Source: Planctomycetota bacterium (GTDB lineage: Bacteria; Planctomycetota; UBA8742; UBA2392). Taken from it: a stretch of DNA of 47,009 nt. The translations under genes and the position numbers were made by a program. The notes below the pieces were generated by a model. That model worked only from the letters and a program-made list of their open reading frames with translations. It made no database searches and was not told where the DNA came from. Location: assembly GCA_003576915.1 (NCBI GenBank), contig QEVF01000028.1, positions 1-47,009 of the forward strand. Direction: 5' to 3'. Numbering within the stretch: position 1 is the stretch's first letter; each line of letters opens with the position of its first letter. Of this stretch, positions 32,768 to 41,388 are shown one piece after another.

Positions 32768-33531
32768 CCAGCAGCCTCGATCTTCTTGCCGTCGATATCG
32801 GCAACTCCAACGCCACCTTCGCGATCATGCGTGACCGCCAAGCGCGCCAGACCTTTGACCTGCCCAGCAACTCAAGCCCCGAAGAACTTCACGCCGAGCT
32901 GCGCTCGCGCCTCACCGCCCAGGAATTGAAGCTGCCCGGTGTCATCGCAAGCGTGAACCCTCGCGCCTGCTCCGCCATTGAGACGGCCCTGCGGCGCTGC
33001 GGCGTTCACGAGCTCGCTGTGCTGGGCCGGGACTACAAGGTTCCCATCGACAACCGCACGGCCATGCCCGATCAGGTCGGGCAGGACCGGCTTGTCAACG
33101 CGCTGGCCGCCACGCGTCACAGCCAGGGACAGGCCATTGTGGTCGACTTCGGCACGGCCATCACGTTTGACGTGCTCAAGGACGGCGCCTACTGCGGCGG
33201 CGTGATCACGCCCGGCATCGGATTGGCGATGGAAGCCCTGCACCAGCGCACCGCGCTCCTGCCGCTGGTCAAGCCCCAGGGCAAACCGCCGATTCTGGGG
33301 CGGGACACCGTGTCAGCCATCAACGCCGGTGTGTTCTACGGCTACATCGGACTGGTACGCAATATCATCGGGGAGCTGCATACGGTTTTCGAAAGCAAGC
33401 CGCGCGTGCTGGCTACCGGCGGCTACGGCAATTACATCGCGCCCCACATTCCGGAAATAGAAGAGTCCCTGCCCCATCTGACCCATGAAGGAATTGCGTT
33501 GAGCCACTTCCTCAGGCCGGCCCGGCCCTGA
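32764..33531 (+). CDS. coaX: Type III pantothenate kinase
   Basis: CoaX phosphorylates pantothenate in the first step of coenzyme A synthesis and, unlike CoaA, is not inhibited by CoA. The 255-residue product shows the family motifs: DIGNSNATFA near the N-terminus, the phosphate-binding region DFGTAITFDV, and the acidic GGVITPGIGLAMEALHQRT segment. It is translationally coupled to the lipoprotein gene upstream (four-base overlap). Its 3' end overlaps the convergent gene at 33512 by 20 bases. Confidence 0.95.
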   Translation: MTSSLDLLAVDIGNSNATFAIMRDRQARQTFDLPSNSSPEELHAELRSRLTAQELKLPGVIASVNPRACSAIETALRRCGVHELAVLGRDYKVPIDNRTAMPDQVGQDRLVNALAATRHSQGQAIVVDFGTAITFDVLKDGAYCGGVITPGIGLAMEALHQRTALLPLVKPQGKPPILGRDTVSAINAGVFYGYIGLVRNIIGELHTVFESKPRVLATGGYGNYIAPHIPEIEESLPHLTHEGIALSHFLRPARP

Positions 33532-33883
33532 ACGCCGCCACGAGGGCCTTCAGGCGACAGAGGGCTTCCTCGGCCCGAAACTGAGCCTCGTCAAATCGGG
33601 CAATTTCACGCCCCTTCAGCCTGGCCACGATGGCGCCGCAGGCGCTCGCCAGCTCCACCTTCAGGCGCTCCAGCATCTCGTTGACCTGAACGTAAGTCGG
33701 CAGGTGGTAGTTGAGGCGCCGCACCGCCGCCTGGTCCGAAATCGGAAGCGTCAGCATCCCCACCGAAGAATCGTCCCGGTCGAGCAGCCAGTCCCCCGCG
33801 CGCGGCTGCCAGACGTATCCGGCCTGTTCCAGCTCCACGGCCAGCGCGCAGTACTCTTCGGTGATCCGGAAGCTGTATGCCAT
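33512..33883 (-). CDS. Hypothetical protein overlapping coaX
   Basis: The 123-residue product is Ala/Leu/Glu-rich and mainly helical, with one mixed patch near the start (YVWQPRAGDWLLDRDDSS). I recognise no family and no signal peptide or membrane segment. Its stop lies 20 bases inside the convergent coaX gene. The ATG at 33883 has only a weak ribosome-binding site. It could be a real small gene; the alternative, an antisense shadow, is less likely because only its 3' end overlaps coaX and the composition is protein-like. Confidence 0.6.
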   Translation of the reverse strand: MAYSFRITEEYCALAVELEQAGYVWQPRAGDWLLDRDDSSVGMLTLPISDQAAVRRLNYHLPTYVQVNEMLERLKVELASACGAIVARLKGREIARFDEAQFRAEEALCRLKALVAAFRAGPA

Positions 33884-34032
33884 GGACCGCTTTTAGCAGC
33901 GCCGCCCAGCCGGGGAAGCCGGCAGGTGCACCACGACGGGGCGATGACCGGGTGGCACCCAGCCGCGCTTTCAGCGGCCTGAACACGCGCGGCATCCAGG
34001 GCGTCCGCGACAAACGATTCACGGGACAGAGC

Positions 34033-34192
34033 CTAGCAGGCCGCTGAAACACGGCCTGCGGACGCAAGCCATGGTTGACTTGCACATTTCAAGCGGCCGG
34101 AAAGCCGCTTGAAATGAAGGTCGGGCCAGATTCACTTTGGCCCGACCGGGCTGAAAAAGTGGCCGGACGCCACCTTTTCAGCAGCCTGCTAG
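34033..34192 (+). repeat. CTAG-ended structured repeat, copy 2 (160 bp)
   Basis: The element begins CTAGCAGGCCGCTGAAA and ends TTTTCAGCAGCCTGCTAG. Internal stems are AAGCGGC/GCCGCTT and GGTCGGGCC/GGCCCGACC (34119-34127 with 34139-34147). It is of equal length to copy 3 and about 80 percent alike by eye. The right CTAG (34189-34192) contains the TAG stop codon of flhF. It fills most of the non-coding gap 33884-34188; the rest of that gap shows nothing. Confidence 0.87.
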
Positions 34193-35334
34193 ATCTGGGG
34201 CCCCGGAGAGAGCTCATCCAGGCCCAGGAGCAGGCGCGCCAGGCGGTGGCTGTCCGCCACCTCGATGTCGCCCGGAATGTTCTGGCCGGTGGTGATGTAG
34301 CTCAGGGGCTTGCCGGCGCCAAGCACGATATCGAGCGCGGGTCCCAGGGCCGCAGCCTCGTCCAGTTTGGTCAACACCAGCCGACCCACGCCCGCGCCGA
34401 ATTTCTCAATGGCCGCGTGAACTTGCCGCGGGTGGTGCGTGGCGGGAAACACGAAATGGGTCTCGTCGGGCTGGGCCGCGAGCATGAAGGCGCGCAGTTC
34501 GTTCATGCGCATGGCATCCTTGGGCGAGCGACCGGCGGTGTCAATGAACACGAGATCGCATTCCCGCAGCTCGCGCAGCGCCGCCTGAATCTCCCCCGGC
34601 GTCATCACGATGCGAACGGGCACCTCCAGGATACCCGCCAGCGTGCGCAGTTGTTCCGTGGCGCCCAGCCGATAGGTGTCCACGGTAATCACGCCGATCC
34701 GTGCCTTGGCCGCAACCTTGAACGAAGCAGCCAGCTTTGAAAGCGTCGTGGTCTTGCCTACTCCCGTCGGGCCCACCAGTGCCACGACGCGGCATTGCGC
34801 GGCCACGGCCGAAATGGGCCCGCCGACGGGCATCATGCCCGCCACGGCGTCCACGGCCTGGGCCATGGCCTCGGCCTCGCTGCCGGCCTTGCCGACGAGT
34901 GAACAGACCTGCCCCGTGCGCTCGGGAGAAAAACCCAGCATCTGCATGCGCGCGGCCAGCGCCCTCAAGGGCGGCTCGAAGTCGCGGCTCTGGGCCAGAT
35001 CGGTGCGCAGCGAAAGCCCGCGCACCAGTTCCTTCAGTTCGCCCAGTTCCCGCTCCAGTGTCCCGCCCGCACCCGTCGGCACGGGCGTGGGCTGAGTCTT
35101 GCCGTACACCCTGGCCAGCTGCCGCGCCGCTCCTCCCGTCGAGGGCTTGCCTCGCGCCACGGCATCCAACTCGTTGGAGGCGGTGATCTCAACCTGTTCG
35201 GGTTGACCGGGTCGCGCAGCGCGAGAAGCGGACGTCAGGATCACCGCCCCGTCTCCGAGTTCCGCCTTGACCATGAGCAGTGCTTCCTGCCAGGTTCGCG
35301 CAATGAAGGTCTTGGTGGGCATGGCGAAGGCCAT
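34189..35334 (-). CDS. flhF: Flagellar biosynthesis GTPase FlhF
   Basis: FlhF is an SRP-type GTPase that sets where and when a polar flagellum is built. The 381-residue product shows the N-terminal FlhF-specific region (MPTKTFIARTWQEALLMVK), and in the NG domain the G1 loop VGPTGVGKTTTL, the G3-region DTAGRSPKD and the guanine-specific TKLDEA. Two ATGs (35334 and 35322) are possible; the second matches the family start better, but no Shine-Dalgarno decides. FlhG/FleN, its usual downstream partner, is absent: the gene ends in repeat copy 2. A 79-base AT-rich gap separates it from flhA. Confidence 0.95.
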   Translation of the reverse strand: MAFAMPTKTFIARTWQEALLMVKAELGDGAVILTSASRAARPGQPEQVEITASNELDAVARGKPSTGGAARQLARVYGKTQPTPVPTGAGGTLERELGELKELVRGLSLRTDLAQSRDFEPPLRALAARMQMLGFSPERTGQVCSLVGKAGSEAEAMAQAVDAVAGMMPVGGPISAVAAQCRVVALVGPTGVGKTTTLSKLAASFKVAAKARIGVITVDTYRLGATEQLRTLAGILEVPVRIVMTPGEIQAALRELRECDLVFIDTAGRSPKDAMRMNELRAFMLAAQPDETHFVFPATHHPRQVHAAIEKFGAGVGRLVLTKLDEAAALGPALDIVLGAGKPLSYITTGQNIPGDIEVADSHRLARLLLGLDELSPGPQI

Positions 35335-35413
35335 TAAAAATCGATAAACAATTAAAATAACTAATTTCCGCCCACTCTTTTTTCAAGCCCAGTCCAACTG
35401 AATTGAGGCTGCC

Positions 35414-37582
35414 TTACATTCCTGCAGGCAGTGGGACCACGGCCACGCTTTCGACTTCCACGTCACGGACAATCTCATTGAAGCTGATGCAGGCGGTACC
35501 GGGCTGCACATTCTCCAGCAGCTTGCGCACCTGAGAGCGTATCTGGGGACCGCAAACCACCAGGGCCGGGTGGCCGACGGAGAGGAGCTTCTCCAGTTCC
35601 CGGGAAATGGCGGCTCCGATGGCCGCCAGCGCGTTGGGCGCGAGCCTCAGGTAGCTGCCGGCATCGGTACGCTCAATGCCGCCCAGGATCAGGTCTTCGA
35701 GCTCCGGGGCCAGAGTCACGGCGTAGATCCTGCCGTCGGGCTCGCGCAGGTTCTCGCAGATGGTGCGGGCCAGCGCGCTGCGCGCGTATTCGGTCAACAC
35801 CTCGATGTCGCGGGTGCGGGAGCCATAATCACTCAGCACTTCGAGCACCCGGCCAAGGTCCCTGATGGAGACCCGCTCGGCCAGAAGGTTCTGCAGCACC
35901 TTCTGGATGTCCGCCGGCTTGAGGTGCGCCAGGGCATCCTCCACCACTTTCGGCGCGGCCTGCTTGAGGTTTTCAAGCAGGGCATTGACCTCCTCCCGCG
36001 AAAGCAGTTCAGGTGCGTGTCGCTTGACGACTTCCGTCAGGTGCGTGGCGATCACGCTGGTGGCATCGACGACCGTGTAGCCCATCTGCTCGGCGCGCCC
36101 GCGTTCCGCGGCGCTGATCCAGATGGCGGGCAGGCCAAAGGCGGGCTCGCGGGTCTTCAGGCCGGTGAGTTCCCCCTGGGCCCCGCCGCTGTTGATGGCG
36201 AGGAACTGATCGCTGACCGAAACGCCGCGGGCAACCTCGTTGCCTCGGATGCGGATGGCATACTCGTTGGCCTCGAGCTGGAGATTGTCGCGGATCCGGA
36301 TGGGAGGAACCACCAGCCCCATGTCCAGGGCCATCTGGCGACGAATGAGCGTCACACGCTCCAGAAGATCGCCGCCCTGCGCGGCATCGACCAGTTTGAT
36401 GAGGCCAAAGCCGACCTGCATCTCCATGGGGTCAATGGCCAGCAGTGCTTCCACTTTTTCGGGCTTCTTTTCGGCCTGGGCATCGGCCGTGGCCTTGCTC
36501 TGGGCGCTTTGGGCTTTGCGCGCCTGATCGCGACGCACGAACCAGAACGCGGCACCGCACAGGGAGGCCACCAGCAGCAGCGAGCCCAGGGGCAGGCTGT
36601 GACCCAGGCCCAGGGCCAGGGCGAGCAGCACGGCCGTGGTCATGGCCAGGGTGCGGGGATGAAACAGGAACTGCCCGGTGACTTCGTCGCCCAACTCGGC
36701 CCTTGAACTGCTGCGGGTCACCACCAGGGCCGCGGCGATGGAGATGAGGAAGGCCGGTATCTGGCTCACGAGGCCGTCGCCGATGGTCAAGATGGTGTAG
36801 AGCTTGACGGCCTCGGCAAAGGTCAGGGAGGGCTTGAGAATAGCCAGGCCAACAACGAGTCCGCCCACGATATTGATGGCCGTGATGATGATGCCGGCAA
36901 TGGCGTCGCCCCGGACAAACTTGGAAGCGCCGTCCATGGCGCCGTAGAAGTCCGCCTCCTGGGCCACTTCCTCGCGACGCTTCCGGGCCTGTTTGTCGTC
37001 AATGACTCCGGCGTTGAGGTCCGCATCAATGGCGAGCTGCTTGCCCGGCAGACTGTCGAGGGTGAAACGCGCCGCTACTTCGGCGATGCGGGTGGCGCCC
37101 TTGGTGACCACCAGAAACTGAACCAGCACGATGATGACGAAAATGATCAGACCCACCACGACGCCCACCAGAGAGCCTTCGGCGCCCCCCGTCACCACAG
37201 AGCCAAACGTCGCCACCACATGGCCGGCCACATCGGACGGGCTTCCGCCGCGGGCATTGCCGCCATTGGAGAGAATGGCTCGCGTCGTGGCGATGTTCAT
37301 GGCCAGCCGGAAGAACGTGCTGACCAGCAGCACCGTGGGGAACGTGCTCAGGGACAGCGGCTTTTCGGCAAAGACGGCCGAGAGCAGGATCAGCAGGGCC
37401 ATCGTGATGTTCAGGATCAGCAGAAAGTCCAGGATCAGCGTGGGCAGCGGCACCAGGATGATGGCGAACACGGCAAACAGGCCCGCCGAAAGCGCCAGGG
37501 TCTTGTTGCCCCGCATCCAGTTGAGGGGGCGGTCCATCAGATTCGCGTAGATTGCGCTGCCGCCGGCCATGGTTTCGCTCAT
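35414..37582 (-). CDS. flhA: Flagellar export gate protein FlhA
   Basis: FlhA is the proton-driven nonameric gate of the flagellar type III export system. The 722-residue product is slightly longer than the usual 690-700. It has eight membrane segments in the first half, a conserved FHIPEP-type region (DGASKFVRGDAIAGIIITA) and a cytoplasmic C-terminal domain containing SREEVNALLENLKQAAPKVV and the closing LVVCGPQIRSQVRKLLENVQ. It follows flhB by 21 bases on the same strand, the common arrangement. Confidence 0.97.
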   Translation of the reverse strand: MSETMAGGSAIYANLMDRPLNWMRGNKTLALSAGLFAVFAIILVPLPTLILDFLLILNITMALLILLSAVFAEKPLSLSTFPTVLLVSTFFRLAMNIATTRAILSNGGNARGGSPSDVAGHVVATFGSVVTGGAEGSLVGVVVGLIIFVIIVLVQFLVVTKGATRIAEVAARFTLDSLPGKQLAIDADLNAGVIDDKQARKRREEVAQEADFYGAMDGASKFVRGDAIAGIIITAINIVGGLVVGLAILKPSLTFAEAVKLYTILTIGDGLVSQIPAFLISIAAALVVTRSSSRAELGDEVTGQFLFHPRTLAMTTAVLLALALGLGHSLPLGSLLLVASLCGAAFWFVRRDQARKAQSAQSKATADAQAEKKPEKVEALLAIDPMEMQVGFGLIKLVDAAQGGDLLERVTLIRRQMALDMGLVVPPIRIRDNLQLEANEYAIRIRGNEVARGVSVSDQFLAINSGGAQGELTGLKTREPAFGLPAIWISAAERGRAEQMGYTVVDATSVIATHLTEVVKRHAPELLSREEVNALLENLKQAAPKVVEDALAHLKPADIQKVLQNLLAERVSIRDLGRVLEVLSDYGSRTRDIEVLTEYARSALARTICENLREPDGRIYAVTLAPELEDLILGGIERTDAGSYLRLAPNALAAIGAAISRELEKLLSVGHPALVVCGPQIRSQVRKLLENVQPGTACISFNEIVRDVEVESVAVVPLPAGM

Positions 37583-37603
37583 GTGGTTTCAGGAACTGCG
37601 GTA

Positions 37604-38710
37604 TCAGGCCCGTGCTTCCTCAAGCATCTCCGCGCGCTTGCCCGCGTCGTGGCGCCAGACATACGCCAGCACTTCCGCCACCGCCTTCCAGAATCGCTGC
37701 GGGACCGCTTCGCCCACTTCGACGTGGCGATAGAGGCTGCGGGCCAGTTGGGGGCGCTCCACCAGCGGGATGCCGCACTCGGCGGCCACCTGCCGGAGTT
37801 TCAGGGCCAGGGCATCGGCCCCTTTGGCCACGACGCGCGGGGCCTGGGCATCGCGTTCGTACTTCAGCGCGACCGTGAAGTGCGTGGGATTGACGACCAT
37901 GACATCGGCCTCGCGGGCATCCTTCATCATGCGCCCCTTGGCCATGCGACGCTGGGCCTCCATACGGCGCCGCTTGATCTGGGGGTCGCCCTCCATGTTG
38001 CGGGTTTCATCCTTGACCTCCTGCTTGCTCATCATGAGGTCCTGCCGGTGCTGCCAGCGCTGGTAGAAATACTCGGCCAGGGAGACCAGCGTCAGAGACA
38101 GGCTGGCATAGAGCCCCAGCAGCACCGTTTCTTCGGCCACAAAGGCCGCAATGCGGGCGGTGCCGTTGCCGGTGGTGGACATGTTCTTCATCAGGCCCAG
38201 AAACGTGGGAATCTCGCTTTGCAGCACCAGATAGAGCAGCGCCCCCACCAGGGCCATCTTGGCCATGCCGAACACCATGCGCACGAACGACCGCAGGGAC
38301 AGCAGCTTGCCCATGCCGGTTACGGGGTTGAGCCGGTCGAACTTCCACTCCAGGGGCTTGGTCGAGATCACCCACCCCACCTGGGCCACATTCAGGGCCA
38401 GTGCGCCCAGCAGAAGCGCCAGCAGCAGGGGTGCCAGCGTCGTGGCTGCGAGCCACAGGCCCGCACCCAGCAGGGCCTGAACGGACTGCGCCGGGGTGTC
38501 GTATTCACCGGCGCGCGAAAGCCACTGAACCGTGGCCCCCTCCAGCTTGCGCGCCATGGTTTTGCCGAACACATGAAGCAGGGCGAAGGCCAGCAGCATC
38601 AGGGCGCTGCCGCTCAGATCGGCGCTGCGCGCAACCTGGCCTTCCTTGCGTGAATCCTCCAGGCGGCGCTGCGTGGGTTGTTCTGTCTTTTCGCCCTGGT
38701 CGTCGGACAT
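37604..38710 (-). CDS. flhB: Flagellar export switch protein FlhB
   Basis: FlhB switches export from rod/hook to filament substrates by self-cleavage. The 368-residue product has a typical charged N-terminus (GEKTEQPTQRRLEDSRKEGQ), four membrane segments and the autocleavage motif NPTH (in VMVVNPTHFTVALKY). The C-terminal cytoplasmic domain is of normal length. It is separated from fliR by one base and from flhA by 21 bases. It therefore takes the position fliR-flhB-flhA. Confidence 0.97.
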   Translation of the reverse strand: MSDDQGEKTEQPTQRRLEDSRKEGQVARSADLSGSALMLLAFALLHVFGKTMARKLEGATVQWLSRAGEYDTPAQSVQALLGAGLWLAATTLAPLLLALLLGALALNVAQVGWVISTKPLEWKFDRLNPVTGMGKLLSLRSFVRMVFGMAKMALVGALLYLVLQSEIPTFLGLMKNMSTTGNGTARIAAFVAEETVLLGLYASLSLTLVSLAEYFYQRWQHRQDLMMSKQEVKDETRNMEGDPQIKRRRMEAQRRMAKGRMMKDAREADVMVVNPTHFTVALKYERDAQAPRVVAKGADALALKLRQVAAECGIPLVERPQLARSLYRHVEVGEAVPQRFWKAVAEVLAYVWRHDAGKRAEMLEEARA

Positions 38711-38711
38711 G

Positions 38712-39515
38712 TCAGGCCCCTCGCACGACGAGTTCCGTCAGGTGGGCAAAGGTGCCCTGCACAAGACGGTCGGCCACCGGCGCGAGGTACTTCAGGCTCA
38801 GGCCCACGAAGGCAAATCCCACCAGCAGCCGCGTGGCAAAGGAGAACGCGAACACATTCATCTCCGGCACCACCCGGGCCACCAGGCCCAGGGCCACGGT
38901 GCTCAGGAACACCGCGGCCAGTGTCGGCGCCGCAAAGACCACGCCGATCACGAGCACCTGGGGCGCCAGCTCCAGCAGCAGCCATTGACCCATGGCGTCC
39001 GTGAGCGCGGCCTGCCCCGGCGGAATGCGCTCGAAGCTGAAGTGCAGGGCTGAAAGCGCGACGTAATGCCCGTCGAGGGCGAAGAAGGCCACCAGGCCCG
39101 CGAGAAACAGAATCTGGCTCATCAGCGCCATGTTCTCGTTGTTGACCGGGTCCACCACACTGGCCAGAGTGAAACCCATGTCCGTATCAATCAGGTGGCC
39201 GGCCATGAGCAGGCCGTAGAGCAGCGCGTTGGCGGCAAAGCCCAGCACCAGCCCCAAAGAAAGTTCCGTGGCGCAGGCCAGCAGATAGCCCGCCGCCGAC
39301 TGCGTGGCCAGCGCCTCCGCCTGCCGACCCAGCAGCGGCGGCGTCAGCAGCAGGGCCACGGCAAACGAAAGCCAGATGCGGACCTGGGCAGGAAACATGG
39401 TGCTGCCAAACAGCGGCGCCCTGACAAACAGACCGCCCACGCGCAGGAAGACCAGCATGAACGTCATCAGCGCGGCAAGGCCGAACTCAACGGTGCCCTG
39501 GTCCGTCAGGCGCAT
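38712..39515 (-). CDS. fliR: Flagellar export protein FliR
   Basis: FliR is a core component of the FliPQR export pore in the MS ring. The 267-residue product is highly hydrophobic, with six membrane segments, and has the typical family core (VGGLFVRAPLFGS, then LSLGLVLGFAANALLYGLLM). Length is normal. It starts three bases downstream of the fliQ stop and its own stop is one base before flhB. Confidence 0.96.
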   Translation of the reverse strand: MRLTDQGTVEFGLAALMTFMLVFLRVGGLFVRAPLFGSTMFPAQVRIWLSFAVALLLTPPLLGRQAEALATQSAAGYLLACATELSLGLVLGFAANALLYGLLMAGHLIDTDMGFTLASVVDPVNNENMALMSQILFLAGLVAFFALDGHYVALSALHFSFERIPPGQAALTDAMGQWLLLELAPQVLVIGVVFAAPTLAAVFLSTVALGLVARVVPEMNVFAFSFATRLLVGFAFVGLSLKYLAPVADRLVQGTFAHLTELVVRGA

Positions 39516-39518
39516 GGG

Positions 39519-39815
39519 TCAGGCTCCCGCCGGGCGCGCCACCATGAAGGTGGGCATCACGTCGCGCCAGAGCACTTCCGTGTATTCGATGAGCGTGCGC
39601 GACATCCATGGAAAGAGCAGAAGCAGCAGCGCCCCGATGACGAGTATCTTGGGCACAAAACTCAAGGTCTGGTCCTGGATCGATGTAGCGGTCTGGAAAA
39701 TCGAGATCACCAGCCCCACGACCAGCGCGGCCACCAGCATGGGCGCGGCCAGCTCAAAGCTCATTTCCAGGGCACCGTTGGTGACGTCTGTTGCCTGCTG
39801 CAGTTGGTCCAGCAT
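39519..39815 (-). CDS. fliQ: Flagellar export protein FliQ
   Basis: FliQ is a small pore subunit with two membrane helices. The 98-residue product (usual 85-90) has the expected helices, around LVAALVVGLVISIFQTATSI and VIGALLLLLFPWMSRTLIEY. It lies 47 bases from the fliP stop and directly before fliR. The long C-terminal tail is slightly extended but nothing is missing. A GAGGA site precedes the ATG. Confidence 0.95.
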   Translation of the reverse strand: MLDQLQQATDVTNGALEMSFELAAPMLVAALVVGLVISIFQTATSIQDQTLSFVPKILVIGALLLLLFPWMSRTLIEYTEVLWRDVMPTFMVARPAGA

Positions 39816-39862
39816 GGTGCATCCTCATGGGGTTGAAGTCCGTCGGCGGCAGATGAGCGCCC

Positions 39863-40723
39863 TCACAAACTGGGAGCCACCTGAAAGCTCCGGGCCAGGC
39901 CCAGAATCACCAGGTTCCAGCCATCCACCATCACAAACAGCAGCAGTTTGAAGGGCAGGCTGATCAGCACCGGGGGCAGCACCAGCATGCCCATGGCAAT
40001 CAGCACCGTGCTCACCACGAGATCAATGATCAGAAACGGCAGGTAAAGGATGAAGCCCATGTAGAAGCCGCGCTTGAGCTCGCTGGTCACGAAGGCCGGC
40101 ACGAGCACGAGGGTGTCCACATCGCCGTAGGTTTCCCAAGTCTGGGGGTGGGCCGGGTCCTCGCTCAGCTCCTTGAACTGCTTGAGGTCCCTCGGGCTGA
40201 CGTGGGTGAACATGAAGTTGCGCATGGACTGCTCGGCGCGCTGCAGAAACTCCTGCTGGGTGATCTCGCCGTTCTGGTAGGGCACAAAGGCCCTGTCCTT
40301 GATTTCCATGAACGTGGGCCGCATGACCATGAAGGTCAACATCAGCGAAAGGCCGATGAGAAGCTGGTTGGGCGGCAACTCCTGCGTGCCCAGGGCCCGA
40401 CGCACGAAACTCATGACAATGACAATGCGGGTGAACGCCGTGGTCAGAATCAATATCGAGGGAGCCAGCGTCAGGACCGTCAGCAGCACCATGAGCTCGA
40501 GGGCCGCCGTGGTGTCTTCAAAACTCTCCGCGCGCTCGATGAACGTCGGCTTCACGACCATCGGCTCTTGCGCCTGGGCCGCCCCGGCAAAAAAGATCAC
40601 AAGCGCCGCCGCCGCCACAAACAGCCAGAACGGAAGAAACCGCCCCAGCACCCGGGCCGAGTAATCGCGCAACTGCCGCGCGCTTGGTTCGAGGAAAATG
40701 CGAGTGAATCTCCGCGGCTTCAT
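39863..40723 (-). CDS. fliP: Flagellar export protein FliP
   Basis: FliP forms the central pore of the export gate with FliQ and FliR. The 286-residue product starts with a long cleavable signal (basic N-terminus, then VAAAALVIFFAGAAQAQ), contains the FliP signature FTRIVIVMSFVRRALGTQELPPNQ and ends with the strongly conserved hydrophobic segments (LPFLIIDLVVSTVLIAMGM). It is preceded by fliO with a four-base overlap. Confidence 0.97.
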   Translation of the reverse strand: MKPRRFTRIFLEPSARQLRDYSARVLGRFLPFWLFVAAAALVIFFAGAAQAQEPMVVKPTFIERAESFEDTTAALELMVLLTVLTLAPSILILTTAFTRIVIVMSFVRRALGTQELPPNQLLIGLSLMLTFMVMRPTFMEIKDRAFVPYQNGEITQQEFLQRAEQSMRNFMFTHVSPRDLKQFKELSEDPAHPQTWETYGDVDTLVLVPAFVTSELKRGFYMGFILYLPFLIIDLVVSTVLIAMGMLVLPPVLISLPFKLLLFVMVDGWNLVILGLARSFQVAPSL

Positions 40724-41298
40724 GCGACCTCCTGAGGCCGGGTGATGCGGTCAAGTTCAAGCCGGATCTGTGCCAGACGGGCGTTCTGGCTCTTGGGGAC
40801 CGGCTGGGGCAGGACTTCCTGGGGTTCGGCCAGACTCTGCTTCAGGGCCTCCTTGAACGACTGGCGGCTCGACGGCTGGCTTTCGGCAGTCAGGCGGCTC
40901 ACTTCCGTGGCATCCGTGATTTCGGAGAGCGTGCGCAGACCTTCCGAACCCGAACCCAACACCAGCACGCGATCTCCCACCTTCACCACGAGCAGGGCGT
41001 GTTTGCCGCCGAGATGAGCGCGCGAGAGAACACGAACCATTTCAGACGTCCCCAGCATCTTGCGCATGGCCGGGTTGCGGCGCGCGAAGTACACGAAGGC
41101 GCCCAGCATAAGCCCCAGCACCGCCACCCCGCCCAGCAGCTTGCCCGCGGCCTCAAGGGCGCCTGTTTCAGGAGAAGAGGGCGCGGCAACCTGGGACTTG
41201 GCAGCCTCGACGGGCAGGGGGCGGTTGTCAGGAAAACCCTGGGCGACCAGGGGTGAAGCGAAGAGGAAGAGAAGGAGGAGGCAGGGACGGATGGACAC
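40720..41298 (-). CDS. fliO: Flagellar protein FliO
   Basis: FliO helps assemble the FliP pore but is not part of it. The 192-residue product has an N-terminal signal (MSIRPCLLLLFLFASPLVAQ), a short periplasmic part, one membrane helix (about 50-70) and a conserved cytoplasmic region (EMVRVLSRAHLGGKHALLVV, then GDRVLVLGSGSEGLRTLSEI) typical of FliO/MopB. The C-terminal tail is polar. It heads the export-gate block and overlaps fliP by four bases. A GGAG precedes the start. Confidence 0.93.
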   Translation of the reverse strand: MSIRPCLLLLFLFASPLVAQGFPDNRPLPVEAAKSQVAAPSSPETGALEAAGKLLGGVAVLGLMLGAFVYFARRNPAMRKMLGTSEMVRVLSRAHLGGKHALLVVKVGDRVLVLGSGSEGLRTLSEITDATEVSRLTAESQPSSRQSFKEALKQSLAEPQEVLPQPVPKSQNARLAQIRLELDRITRPQEVA

Positions 41299-41317
41299 AG
41301 GCGGCTCCGATGATGTT

Positions 41318-41325
41318 CTATCGGA
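41318..41325 (-). promoter_or_regulatory. FliA-like -10 element and AT-rich promoter region before fliO
   Basis: The minus strand reads TCCGATAG 20 bases before the fliO start, close to the sigma-28 -10 motif also found before fliD. TAAA occurs upstream but with an 11-base rather than the usual 15-base gap. The region (41319-41388) is AT-rich and includes the 12-mer shared with the fliE upstream region. Confidence 0.3.
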
Positions 41326-41388
41326 ACTTTAGTCTTTTTACGTTTTTGCGCAAGTGCAAAACATAAAAACTGTCAAAGGGCAGGCGGT

